A stretch of 8,487 nt of DNA from an uncultured Burkholderiales bacterium. GTDB taxonomy: Bacteria; Pseudomonadota; Gammaproteobacteria; Burkholderiales; Burkholderiaceae_C. Under the pieces are notes generated by a model. The model was not told the origin of the DNA, made no database searches, and saw only the letters and a program-made list of their open reading frames with translations. The position numbers were made by a program, and so were the translations under genes. Where the stretch lies: NCBI GenBank assembly GCA_903856995.1, contig CAIODK010000170.1, positions 1-8,487 of the forward strand. The letters are read 5' to 3'. Positions 1 to 6,548 of this stretch are shown here, piece after piece; position 1 is the stretch's first letter, and every line of letters starts with the position of its first letter.

Positions 1-903
1 ACCGGCATCAAGCCCACGTATGGCCGCGCCAGCCGCTACGGCATGATCGCCTACGCCTCCAGCCTCGACCAAGCCGGCCCCATGGCCCGCAGTGCAGAAG
101 ACTGCGCCTTGCTACTGTCCGCCATGTGCGGCCCTGATTTGGACCGTGACTCCACCTCGCTCGATGTGCCGACTGAGAACTTCTCTGCCAAGCTGGGCGA
201 CAGCTTGCAAGACTTGCGCATCGGCATCCCCAAAGAGTTTTTTGGCGAAGGCCTCGCCACTGACGTGCGCACCGCGATTGACGCGGCGCTCAAAACCTTG
301 GAAGCCCAAGGCGCCAAGCTCGTGCCCATCACGCTGCCCCGCACCGAGCTGGCCATTCCTGTGTACTACATCATCGCGCCCGCCGAAGCCAGCTCGAACC
401 TGAGCCGCTTTGATGGCGTGAAGTTTGGCCACCGCGCCAAAGACTACACCGACCTGACCAGCATGTACAAAAAGACCCGCGCCGAAGGCTTTGGTGAAGA
501 GGTCAAGCGCCGCATCATGACCGGCGCGTATGTACTCTCCCACGGCTACTACGACGCCTACTACCTGCAAGCGCAAAAAATTCGCCGCATGATTGCGGAC
601 GACTTCCAGCGCGCCTTCGCTGAGTGCGACGTGATTGCCGGTCCTGTCGCCCCTACCGTGGCATGGAAGCTGGGCAACAACGCCAGCGACCCGTTGGCTG
701 ACTACTTGGCCGACATCTTCACCCTCCCCGCATCGCTGGCTGGCTTGCCTGGCATGAGCGTGCCTGTAGGTTTTGGCGAAGCTGGCATGCCCGTGGGCAT
801 GCAGTTGATTGGCAACTACTTGCAAGAAGCGCGTTTGTTGAACGTCGCACACCAATACCAACTGACGACCGATTTCCATAACGCCAAGCCGGAGGGCGTT
901 TAA
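1..903 (+). CDS. gatA: Asp-tRNA(Asn)/Glu-tRNA(Gln) amidotransferase subunit A, 3' part
   Basis: GatA is the glutaminase subunit of cytoplasmic GatCAB. It releases ammonia from glutamine, which GatB uses to amidate Asp-tRNA(Asn) and/or Glu-tRNA(Gln). The reading frame is open from base 1 and the first in-frame ATG (43) lies inside conserved sequence, so the gene begins before the window. The visible 300 residues start in the amidase-signature region (GIKPTYGRASRYG). They continue with the GatA-typical PAEASSNLSRFDGVKFGHR, then YVLSHGYYDAYY, GPVAPTVAW and the C-terminal GMPVGMQLIGNYLQEARLL. Full GatA proteins are about 490 residues, so roughly the first 190 are missing, including the Ser-cisSer-Lys catalytic residues; their integrity cannot be judged here. 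The stop TAA (901-903) abuts the gatB start with no gap, and the gatB ribosome binding site lies in the last gatA codons. gatC is presumably upstream. Other amidase-family enzymes are unlikely because of the GatA-specific motifs and the gatB neighbour. Confidence 0.97.
   Translation, partial: TGIKPTYGRASRYGMIAYASSLDQAGPMARSAEDCALLLSAMCGPDLDRDSTSLDVPTENFSAKLGDSLQDLRIGIPKEFFGEGLATDVRTAIDAALKTLEAQGAKLVPITLPRTELAIPVYYIIAPAEASSNLSRFDGVKFGHRAKDYTDLTSMYKKTRAEGFGEEVKRRIMTGAYVLSHGYYDAYYLQAQKIRRMIADDFQRAFAECDVIAGPVAPTVAWKLGNNASDPLADYLADIFTLPASLAGLPGMSVPVGFGEAGMPVGMQLIGNYLQEARLLNVAHQYQLTTDFHNAKPEGV
891..896 (+). promoter_or_regulatory. gatB ribosome binding site inside the gatA end
   Basis: GGAGGG lies 7 bases before the gatB ATG at 904 and is read as the Glu-Gly part of the GatA C-terminus. 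With gatB starting right after the gatA stop, this supports the 904 start and suggests coupled translation of the two subunits. Confidence 0.8.
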
Positions 904-2385
904 ATGTCCAAATTAGTTCAAGGCTACGAAGTCGTCATCGGTTTCGAAACCCACACCCAACTCTCCACGCAGAGCAAAATTTTCAGCCGCGCCTCGGTGG
1001 CGTTTGGTGCTGAGCCCAACACCCAAGCCTGCGCGGTCGACTTGGCCCTGCCCGGCTCACTGCCCGTGATGAACGTGGGCGCGGTCGAACGCGCCATCGA
1101 GTTCGGCCTGGCCATCAACGCGCACATCGCAGAGCGCAGCATCTTCGCGCGCAAAAACTACTTCTACCCCGACCTGCCCAAGGGCTACCAGATCAGCCAG
1201 TTCGAGATCCCCGTGGTGCAAGGCGGCGAGGTCTCCTTCTATTTGGAAGAAGGCAAGGAAACCGTGCGCAAAACCGTGCGCTTGGAGCGTGCCCACCTCG
1301 AAGAGGACGCGGGCAAGTCGCTGCACGAAGACTCGGCATTAGGAGGTGGGGGCCAGTCAGGCATTGACTTGAACCGCGCAGGCACACCGCTGCTCGAGAT
1401 CGTGACCCAACCCGACATGCGCAGCAGCGACGAAGCCGTGGCCTACGCCAAAGAGCTGCACAAAATCGTCACGTGGATTGGCATTTGCGACGGCAACATG
1501 CAAGAAGGCTCGTTCCGCTGCGATGCCAACGTGTCGGTGCGCAAGCCCGGCGCTGAGTTGGGCACCCGCCGCGAGATCAAGAACCTGAACAGCTTCAAGT
1601 TCATGCAACAAGCCATCGACTTTGAGGTGCGTTGGCAAATCGACCAAATCGAAGACGGCCACGCCATCCAGCAAGCCACCGTGCTGTTCGACCCCGACAC
1701 GGGCGAGACACGCGCCATGCGCACCAAAGAAGACGCCGCTGACTACCGCTATTTCCCTGACCCAGACTTGCCACCGTTGGTGATTGGTCGCGACTGGGTG
1801 GAACGCGTGAAAAGCGAAATGGCCGAGCTGCCCCGCGTCATGGCCGAGCGTTTTGTGCGCGACTACGCTCTGCCCGACTACGACGCCGCCCAACTGACGC
1901 AAAGCAAAGCGACTGCCGCTTACTTTGAAGCCACCGCCAAAGCTTGCGGTCAACCCAAATTGGCCAGCAACTGGATCATGGGTGAAGTGTCTCGCCGTGT
2001 GAACACAGGCGATGTGAGCTTTGACACCTTGCCCGTCAGCAGCGCACAACTCGCCACGCTGATTGCCCGCATCACAGACAACACCATCAGCAACAACGCC
2101 GCACGTCAGGTGTTCGAAGGCTTGTGGAACAAGGAAGGCCCTTCCGGTAGCGAAGGCGATGTCGACGCCATCATCGAAGCCAAAGGCCTCAAACAAATCA
2201 ACGACACCGGCGCGTTGGAAGCCATCATCGACGAGGTGCTGGCTGCCAATCCCAAGAACGTGGAAGAGTTCAAGGCGGGCAACACCAAGGCGCTGAATGG
2301 CTTGGTCGGCCCCATCATGAAGGCCAGCAAAGGCAAAGCCAACCCAGCACAAGTCAACGCCCTGCTGATGAAAAAACTGAGCTGA
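904..2385 (+). CDS. gatB: Asp-tRNA(Asn)/Glu-tRNA(Gln) amidotransferase subunit B
   Basis: GatB binds the mischarged tRNA, activates the Asp or Glu side chain with ATP, and receives ammonia from GatA. The 493-residue protein shows the family landmarks in order: GFETHTQL (13-20), KNYFYPDLPKGYQISQ (84-99), LERAHLEEDAGKS (127-139), LNRAGTPLLEIVTQPD (156-171), GNMQEGSFRCDANVSVR (197-213) and EIKNLNSF (224-231). A helical YqeY-like tail domain covers about 340-493 and ends with GPIMKASKGKANP, the part that contacts tRNA in known structures. Length is close to the usual 475-490. The start is fixed by the GGAGGG site 7 bases upstream and by the gatA stop. A glycine-rich stretch (ALGGGGQSG, 145-153) between two conserved blocks contains a perfect Shine-Dalgarno-like AGGAGGT in the DNA. 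Sequence alone does not show whether Asn-tRNA, Gln-tRNA or both are the physiological product. Confidence 0.98.
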   Translation: MSKLVQGYEVVIGFETHTQLSTQSKIFSRASVAFGAEPNTQACAVDLALPGSLPVMNVGAVERAIEFGLAINAHIAERSIFARKNYFYPDLPKGYQISQFEIPVVQGGEVSFYLEEGKETVRKTVRLERAHLEEDAGKSLHEDSALGGGGQSGIDLNRAGTPLLEIVTQPDMRSSDEAVAYAKELHKIVTWIGICDGNMQEGSFRCDANVSVRKPGAELGTRREIKNLNSFKFMQQAIDFEVRWQIDQIEDGHAIQQATVLFDPDTGETRAMRTKEDAADYRYFPDPDLPPLVIGRDWVERVKSEMAELPRVMAERFVRDYALPDYDAAQLTQSKATAAYFEATAKACGQPKLASNWIMGEVSRRVNTGDVSFDTLPVSSAQLATLIARITDNTISNNAARQVFEGLWNKEGPSGSEGDVDAIIEAKGLKQINDTGALEAIIDEVLAANPKNVEEFKAGNTKALNGLVGPIMKASKGKANPAQVNALLMKKLS

Positions 2386-2400
2386 CACACAGCCACATTC

Positions 2401-2405
2401 GGAGA
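2401..2405 (+). promoter_or_regulatory. Ribosome binding site of the TRAP binding-protein gene
   Basis: GGAGA lies 7 bases before the ATG at 2413, inside the 27-base gap after gatB. It sets the start of the binding-protein gene. The gap is too short to hold a complete promoter and shows no hairpin. Confidence 0.7.
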
Positions 2406-2412
2406 CAACTCG

Positions 2413-3435
2413 ATGAACACACCCACCTTGCTTCGCCGTACCCTGTTGGGCTTCGCCGCAACCACTGCATTGATGGCCGCGCACGTGCCCGCCGCGCTCG
2501 CACAAGCCGCCGCACCAGCACCCACCTTGCTGCGCATCTCCAGCCCAGCGGTGCCCGACGATTGGCACGGCAAGATGTGGGGCGTATTCAAAGAGTCCCT
2601 GAACAAATCGGCTCCCGCTCAGTACGACGTGCAAATCAACCTCAACGGCTCCTTGTTCAAGCAAGGCACAGAGCCAGCGGCGATGGCGCGTGGCAACTTG
2701 GAGCTGGCGTCTATCTCGGCGTTTGACATTGCCAAACTGGTGCCTGAGTTTTCGATCTTCACGGCGGGCTACGTCATCCGCGACCCCAAGCACCAACAAA
2801 AGGTATTCAACGGCCCCATCGGCGACGAGTTGTTCAAACTCGCCTCTGAAAAGATGGATGTCACCTTGCTCGCCACGGCTTACTTGGGCACACGCCAACT
2901 CAACTTGCGCGACAACCGCAAGGTCAACATACCGGCAGACCTGAAAGGCGTGAAGCTGCGCATGCCCGGCTCAAAAGAGTGGTTGTTCTTGGGCGATTCT
3001 TTGGGCGCGACTGCCACACCCCTCGCGTTTGGCGAGGTGTACATGGGCCTCAAAACTGGCACCATCGACGGCCAAGACAACCCCCTGCCCACCGTGCGTG
3101 CGGCCAAGTTTTACGAAGTGACACAACAAATTGTGTTGACCAATCACTTGGTCGACAGCTTGTTCATCGCTGTGTCTAACAAGACGTGGCATAGCCTCTC
3201 AGCCACTGAACAAAAGCACCTCAAAGCCGCCGCGCAAGCGGCTGCGAAGTTCAACAACGACAACCGCATTCAAGAAGAAGGACAAGTTTTGGACTTCTTC
3301 AAGAAGCAAGGCTTGAAGGTCAACAAGCCCGACCAAGCTGCTTTCCGTAAAGCGGTGCAAACGGCTTACGACACATCTGAGATGGCGCAAAACTGGCCCA
3401 AGGGCCTGATTGATCGCATCAACGCCACCAAGTAA
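2413..3435 (+). CDS. TRAP transporter periplasmic solute-binding protein (DctP type)
   Basis: This is the extracytoplasmic receptor of a tripartite ATP-independent periplasmic transporter. It binds the solute in the periplasm and delivers it to the membrane subunits encoded next. The 340-residue protein starts with a signal peptide (twin arginine at 8-9, hydrophobic core about 11-24, likely cleavage after ALA at 28-30). The mature part follows the DctP family: an early beta strand TLLRISSPAVPDDW (38-51), GVKLRMPGSKEW (179-190) and GTIDGQDNPLPTV (216-228). Arg183 sits where the family's conserved arginine binds a ligand carboxylate, so an organic acid is the likely substrate. C4-dicarboxylate is the default label, but the family covers keto acids, sugar acids, sialic acid and others, and nothing here decides among them. 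The RRTLLG context makes Tat export possible; Sec is the usual route. The dctQ-type gene follows after 3 bases. Confidence 0.93.
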   Translation: MNTPTLLRRTLLGFAATTALMAAHVPAALAQAAAPAPTLLRISSPAVPDDWHGKMWGVFKESLNKSAPAQYDVQINLNGSLFKQGTEPAAMARGNLELASISAFDIAKLVPEFSIFTAGYVIRDPKHQQKVFNGPIGDELFKLASEKMDVTLLATAYLGTRQLNLRDNRKVNIPADLKGVKLRMPGSKEWLFLGDSLGATATPLAFGEVYMGLKTGTIDGQDNPLPTVRAAKFYEVTQQIVLTNHLVDSLFIAVSNKTWHSLSATEQKHLKAAAQAAAKFNNDNRIQEEGQVLDFFKKQGLKVNKPDQAAFRKAVQTAYDTSEMAQNWPKGLIDRINATK

Positions 3436-3438
3436 GAG

Positions 3439-3936
3439 ATGCTCTTTCACAAAATTGCTGACCTGATTGGCAAGCTAGCCAAAGCCATAGGCGGACTGCT
3501 TTTTCTTGCCCTGTTCGTCACATTTCTCGTGCAAATCGTGGCGCGTTTCGCGTTCAACCAGCCGTTGCCGTGGAGCGACGAGTTGGCTGTCATCTTGTAT
3601 TTGTGGGTCATCTTGTGGGCCTGTGCCTTCATCGTCCCGGAGAAAGAGCACGTGATGTTCGACCTCGTGTGGAACAGCGCCAGTCCCACCACCCGCAGAC
3701 TCATGCGCATGGTGGGTCACTCGCTCATTGGGGGCCTAGCCATTGCAGCCCTTCCTGCCAGTTGGGAATATGTGCACTTCATGGCGCGTGAAAAAACTGC
3801 CGTCTTGGGCTTGTCTTTTGAATGGGTGTTTCTGCCTTTTGTGTTGCTGCTCGTCGCGTTGGCCGCTCGCAGTTGGCAAGGGCTCGTCGAAGCCATGAAC
3901 AACCGCGGCTTAGAAGAACAGGAGGCCAAGCCATGA
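3439..3936 (+). CDS. TRAP transporter small membrane subunit (DctQ type)
   Basis: The small integral membrane protein of the TRAP system pairs with the large DctM-type subunit and is needed for uptake. The 165-residue protein has four predicted transmembrane helices (about 17-38, 48-66, 92-112 and 126-145), the normal DctQ layout and size. The family signature is visible as PWSDELAVILYLWVILW at 44-60, followed by the charged loop PEKEHVMFD (67-75). The start ATG lies 3 bases after the upstream stop and has only a weak purine-rich leader (AAGTAAGAG), so translation probably depends on ribosomes finishing the binding-protein gene. Its last bases overlap the next gene in an ATGA, which keeps the two membrane subunits coupled. 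The substrate is unknown. Confidence 0.93.
   Translation: MLFHKIADLIGKLAKAIGGLLFLALFVTFLVQIVARFAFNQPLPWSDELAVILYLWVILWACAFIVPEKEHVMFDLVWNSASPTTRRLMRMVGHSLIGGLAIAALPASWEYVHFMAREKTAVLGLSFEWVFLPFVLLLVALAARSWQGLVEAMNNRGLEEQEAKP
3921..3925 (+). promoter_or_regulatory. Ribosome binding site deciding the dctM-type start
   Basis: GGAGG lies 7 bases before the ATG at 3933. The open frame extends upstream to an ATG at 3822, but that stretch would be basic, non-membrane sequence overlapping dctQ by more than 100 bases. The strong site and the ATGA overlap favour 3933. Confidence 0.85.
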
Positions 3937-5237
3937 CGCTGTCACCCCTCACCGCACTCGCTGTTGTCATGGTGTTGGGCATGTTGCTGCGCATGCCCAT
4001 TGGGTTTTCCATGCTCATGTCGGGCGTGGCCTACCTCATCACCAAAGGCCAAGACCTTGGTCTCGTCGCCGAGCAGGTGAGCAACGGCCTGTACAACAGC
4101 TACGTGCTGCTGGCCGTTCCGCTGTTTGTGTTTGCCGCCAACTTGATGAACGCAGGCACTGTGAGCGAACGCATTTTTGATTTCTGCCGCATCCTCGTCG
4201 GCCGCATGCGCGGTGGCTTGGCGCAGGTGGATATTTTGGTCAGCGTCATCTTCTCGGGCATGAGCGGCAGCGCGATTGCCGATGCCGCCGGCCCCGGCTT
4301 GGTGACGATTCGCCAGATGCTCAAAAAGCCCGAATACACACGTGGCTTCGCTGGTGCCGTGGTGGTGGCCAGCGCCACGCTCGGGCCCATCATTCCGCCC
4401 TCCATCCCGATGGTCATTTATGCATTGGTGTCAGGCGCATCGGTCGGTGCTTTGTTCTTGGGCGGCGTGGTCCCCGGCTTGTTGATGACTGTGCTGATGA
4501 TGGGGGTGGTCCACATCATTGCGACCCAACGCAACATGCCGCGTGAAGACCCCATCCCCATGCGCGAATGGCCGGGCATTTTGTTTCGTGGCGCGTTGCC
4601 GCTGTCCATGCCCATCGTGTTGTTGGGCGGCATTTACTCGGGCGCTTTCACGCCAACCGAAGCGGCGGCGGTGGCTGCCTTGCATGCCTTGATTTTGTCT
4701 ACCGTGGTGTACCGCGCGCTCACTTGGCGCAGCTTTTGGGACGTGGTGATGGAGTCGACCCGCGCCAGCGCCGTCATCACCATCATCTTGGCGGGCTCGT
4801 TCATCTTGAACTACGCCTTTACTGCCGAGCAGGTGCCACAAAACATGGCGGCCTGGGTCGACAGCATGCACCTCAGCCGCATTCAGTTTTTGCTGATGGT
4901 CAACGTGATGTTTTTGGTGCTCGGCTGCTTCTTGGATGTGTCGGTGCTGCTGCTGGTGTTTGTCCCCATGCTGCTACCCGCCGTGAATGCGCTGGGCATT
5001 GACCTGGTCCACTTCGGTGTGCTGGTGGTGCTCAACATGATGATTGGCCTCATCCATCCACCCTTTGGCATGCTGCTGTTTGTGACCAAGGCCCTCACGG
5101 GCATCCCCATCGGCGAGATGATGCGCGAGGGTTGGATGTTCTTGGTCATGCTACTGGCCTTGCTGCTGGCCCTGACGTTCTTCCCGCAACTGGTGCTGTG
5201 GTTACCACAGACCATGGGCTACGGCGCTGCGTCATGA
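3933..5237 (+). CDS. TRAP transporter large membrane subunit (DctM type)
   Basis: This is the channel-forming permease of the TRAP system, which drives solute uptake with a sodium or proton gradient. From the ATG at 3933 it is 434 residues, within the usual 425-440 for DctM. It is strongly hydrophobic throughout, consistent with about 11-12 membrane segments. Family landmarks are SGMSGSAIADAAG (108-120), SATLGPIIPPSIPMVIYA (147-164), GGIYSGAFTPTEAAAVAA (232-249), FLDVSVLLLVFVPMLLPA (333-350) and NMMIGLIHPPFGMLLFV (368-384). These include the repeated helix-break regions that shape the transport site in this elevator-type fold. It overlaps the dctQ-type gene by 4 bases (ATGA) and the YitT gene by 4 bases (again ATGA), so it sits mid-operon. 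The receptor, small and large subunits are all present and intact, so the transporter looks functional. Confidence 0.96.
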   Translation: MTLSPLTALAVVMVLGMLLRMPIGFSMLMSGVAYLITKGQDLGLVAEQVSNGLYNSYVLLAVPLFVFAANLMNAGTVSERIFDFCRILVGRMRGGLAQVDILVSVIFSGMSGSAIADAAGPGLVTIRQMLKKPEYTRGFAGAVVVASATLGPIIPPSIPMVIYALVSGASVGALFLGGVVPGLLMTVLMMGVVHIIATQRNMPREDPIPMREWPGILFRGALPLSMPIVLLGGIYSGAFTPTEAAAVAALHALILSTVVYRALTWRSFWDVVMESTRASAVITIILAGSFILNYAFTAEQVPQNMAAWVDSMHLSRIQFLLMVNVMFLVLGCFLDVSVLLLVFVPMLLPAVNALGIDLVHFGVLVVLNMMIGLIHPPFGMLLFVTKALTGIPIGEMMREGWMFLVMLLALLLALTFFPQLVLWLPQTMGYGAAS

Positions 5238-5842
5238 CCCCCGCGCCCGCAGCGCCGCACAGCAGGCTTGAGGACATTCAAGGCCTGCTCACAGGATGCT
5301 TGTTTGTTGCGCTGGGTGTTTGCATGCTCCGTGAGGCCACTTTGTTTACCGGTGGCACGACGGGGGTGGCGTTTTTAGCGCACTACTTTTTTGGCTTACC
5401 TTTAGGCGCGGTGTTGTTCGTCATCAACTTGCCGTTCTATGTGTTCGGCTGGCACAAGCTCGGTCACGCCTTCACGATCAAGACGTTTGCGTCCGTGGGC
5501 TTACTGTCTGCGTATGTCGAATTGCTGCCGCGCTGGATTTCGTTTGCCTACCTCGACCCCATCTTTGCAGCGCTGATGGCTGGCTTGCTGGTGGGAACCG
5601 GCATTCTGATTTTGATTCGCCACGGCGCCAGCCTCGGCGGGGTCACGATCATGGCTGTGTATTTACAAAAAACGCGTGGCTGGCGTGCAGGCCATGTGCA
5701 AATGGCGATTGACGCCATCATCTTGCTCACGGCCTTTGCACTGACCGATGGCTACAAGGCCTTGCTCTCGTTGCTGGGCGCATTTGCCCTCAACTTGGTG
5801 ATTGCGGTCAACCACCGAGCCGACCGTTACTACGGCGCTTAA
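5234..5842 (+). CDS. YitT family (DUF161) integral membrane protein
   Basis: This 202-residue membrane protein matches the YitT/DUF161 pattern: LFTGGTTGVAFLAHYFFGLP (37-56) followed by LGAVLFVINLPFYVFGWHKL (57-76) and a second glycine turn GASLGGVTIMAVYLQKTRGW (131-150). About six or seven hydrophobic segments are seen (roughly 14-34, 38-56, 57-74, 82-98, 107-129, 154-171, 175-193). The two GG-containing repeats suggest an internal duplication. The soluble C-terminal DUF2179 domain found in many Bacillus YitT proteins is absent. The molecular function of the family is not established; a transporter role is often guessed. I chose the ATG at 5234 because it overlaps the dctM stop as ATGA. The longer frame from 5132 would be hydrophilic sequence inside dctM. 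There is no good Shine-Dalgarno, so expression probably depends on dctM translation. Its stop lies within a palindrome shared with pyrE. Confidence 0.87.
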   Translation: MTPAPAAPHSRLEDIQGLLTGCLFVALGVCMLREATLFTGGTTGVAFLAHYFFGLPLGAVLFVINLPFYVFGWHKLGHAFTIKTFASVGLLSAYVELLPRWISFAYLDPIFAALMAGLLVGTGILILIRHGASLGGVTIMAVYLQKTRGWRAGHVQMAIDAIILLTAFALTDGYKALLSLLGAFALNLVIAVNHRADRYYGA

Positions 5843-5854
5843 TTAACGCCGTAG
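5830..5854. terminator. Palindrome at convergent gene ends, candidate two-way terminator
   Basis: CTACGGCG (5830-5837) pairs perfectly with CGCCGTAG (5847-5854). The 9-base AT-rich centre includes the palindrome TTAATTAA. It spans the stop codons of both the YitT gene (+) and pyrE (-), which overlap here. Position and symmetry suggest a hairpin that blocks or processes both transcripts, but neither side has a T-run, so standard intrinsic termination is not shown. Part of the symmetry also reflects both proteins ending in an Asp-Arg-Tyr-Gly-like string. Confidence 0.4.
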
Positions 5855-6537
5855 CGATCGCGGTAGGCCTGCGTGCGCGCCAAGTGTTCGCCCATCGCAT
5901 TTCCAGGCTGCGCATTCAAGTACGTCAGCAAATCGCTCAGCTCCGCAATCGCACAGACCTGCAAGCCCACTTGCTCGCGCACGTATTGCACGGCGCTGTA
6001 CGGCACGTCTTGGGTTGTTCCGTCGGCTTGCTTTTCAGTCGCCATTTCTTGACGGTCCAGCGCAATCGCCACCGCATGGGGCGTGGCACCGGCCGCCTTG
6101 ATGAGGGCGATCGATTCGCGTGCGGCTGTACCCGCACTCATCACATCGTCCACGATCAACACGCGACCTTTGAGCGGCGCGCCCACGAGGCTACCGCCTT
6201 CGCCGTGGTCTTTAGCTTCTTTGCGGTTGTAGGCGAAGGGCACGTTTTTACCCAAGCGCGCCAGCTCAATCGCCACGGCCGCACCCAAAGGAATGCCCTT
6301 GTAGGCGGGGCCAAAAATCATATCGAACTCGATGCCGCTTTGCACCAAACGCTTGGCGTAGAAACTGGCCAGCTTGCCCAACTTCGCGCCATCGTCAAAC
6401 AAACCGGCGTTGAAGAAGTACGGCGACAGGCGGCCTGCCTTGGTTTTGAACTCGCCAAATTTCAGCACGCCACAATCCAGCGAAAATTGCACAAACTCTT
6501 GCGCCAACACGTCGTTGGCAACGGCACTCTTACTCAT
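5839..6537 (-). CDS. pyrE: Orotate phosphoribosyltransferase
   Basis: PyrE joins orotate to PRPP to give orotidine 5'-phosphate, the fifth step of UMP synthesis, in the cytoplasm. The 232-residue protein shows FGEFKTKAGRLSPYFFNAG (27-45), GPAYKGIPL (76-84), the flexible catalytic loop YNRKEAKDHGEGG (103-115) and the PRPP-binding motif RVLIVDDVMSAGTA (125-138). All expected catalytic features are present. It is somewhat longer than the 213-residue E. coli enzyme, mainly through a C-terminal extension after about 205. The start ATG (6535-6537) has AAGGAA 6 bases upstream on its strand. That leader is only 11 bases long before the oppositely oriented exonuclease start, so the pyrE promoter must lie inside the exonuclease coding region. 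Its 3' end overlaps the YitT gene by 4 bases. No pyrimidine attenuator can be made out in so short a leader. Confidence 0.97.
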   Translation of the reverse strand: MSKSAVANDVLAQEFVQFSLDCGVLKFGEFKTKAGRLSPYFFNAGLFDDGAKLGKLASFYAKRLVQSGIEFDMIFGPAYKGIPLGAAVAIELARLGKNVPFAYNRKEAKDHGEGGSLVGAPLKGRVLIVDDVMSAGTAARESIALIKAAGATPHAVAIALDRQEMATEKQADGTTQDVPYSAVQYVREQVGLQVCAIAELSDLLTYLNAQPGNAMGEHLARTQAYRDRYGVN

Positions 6538-6548
6538 GGGGAAATTCC
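6538..6548. promoter_or_regulatory. Shared divergent ribosome-binding region of pyrE and xth
   Basis: Only these 11 bases separate the pyrE start (leftward) and the exonuclease start (rightward). Read rightward, GGGGA precedes the TTG at 6549; read leftward, AAGGAA precedes the pyrE ATG. The core GGAAATTCC is symmetrical around one base, so the same DNA gives a Shine-Dalgarno in both directions. Promoters for both genes must sit within the coding sequence of the opposite gene. Confidence 0.65.

Noticed and set aside
112..879. Leftward open frame of 255 codons opposite gatA
   Set aside because: It lies wholly antisense to conserved GatA sequence, and the product is His/Val/Gly-rich without motifs.
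1357..2898. Long leftward open frame of 513 codons opposite gatB and the dctP-type gene
   Set aside because: It spans two genes with clear family motifs on the + strand, crosses their junction, and its product is a low-complexity His/Gly/Val-rich sequence with no recognisable domain. GC-rich codon bias creates such antisense frames.
3822..3932. N-terminal extension of the dctM-type protein from an ATG at 3822
   Set aside because: It would add 37 basic residues overlapping dctQ. The GGAGG site and ATGA overlap at 3933 give a normal DctM N-terminus.
5132..5233. N-terminal extension of the YitT-family protein from an ATG at 5132
   Set aside because: The extra 34 residues come from an out-of-frame reading of dctM and do not match the family. 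The ATGA overlap at 5234 fits the operon pattern.
5839..5861. TTAATTAA and GCGATCGC eight-base palindromes near the pyrE end
   Set aside because: Considered as repeat or methylation-type motifs, but each occurs once here as part of stop codons and coding sequence. There is no sign of a repeat family in the window.
6536..6538. Possible ATG start for the exonuclease gene at 6536
   Set aside because: It is 13 bases upstream of the TTG and therefore out of frame with the conserved N-terminus.
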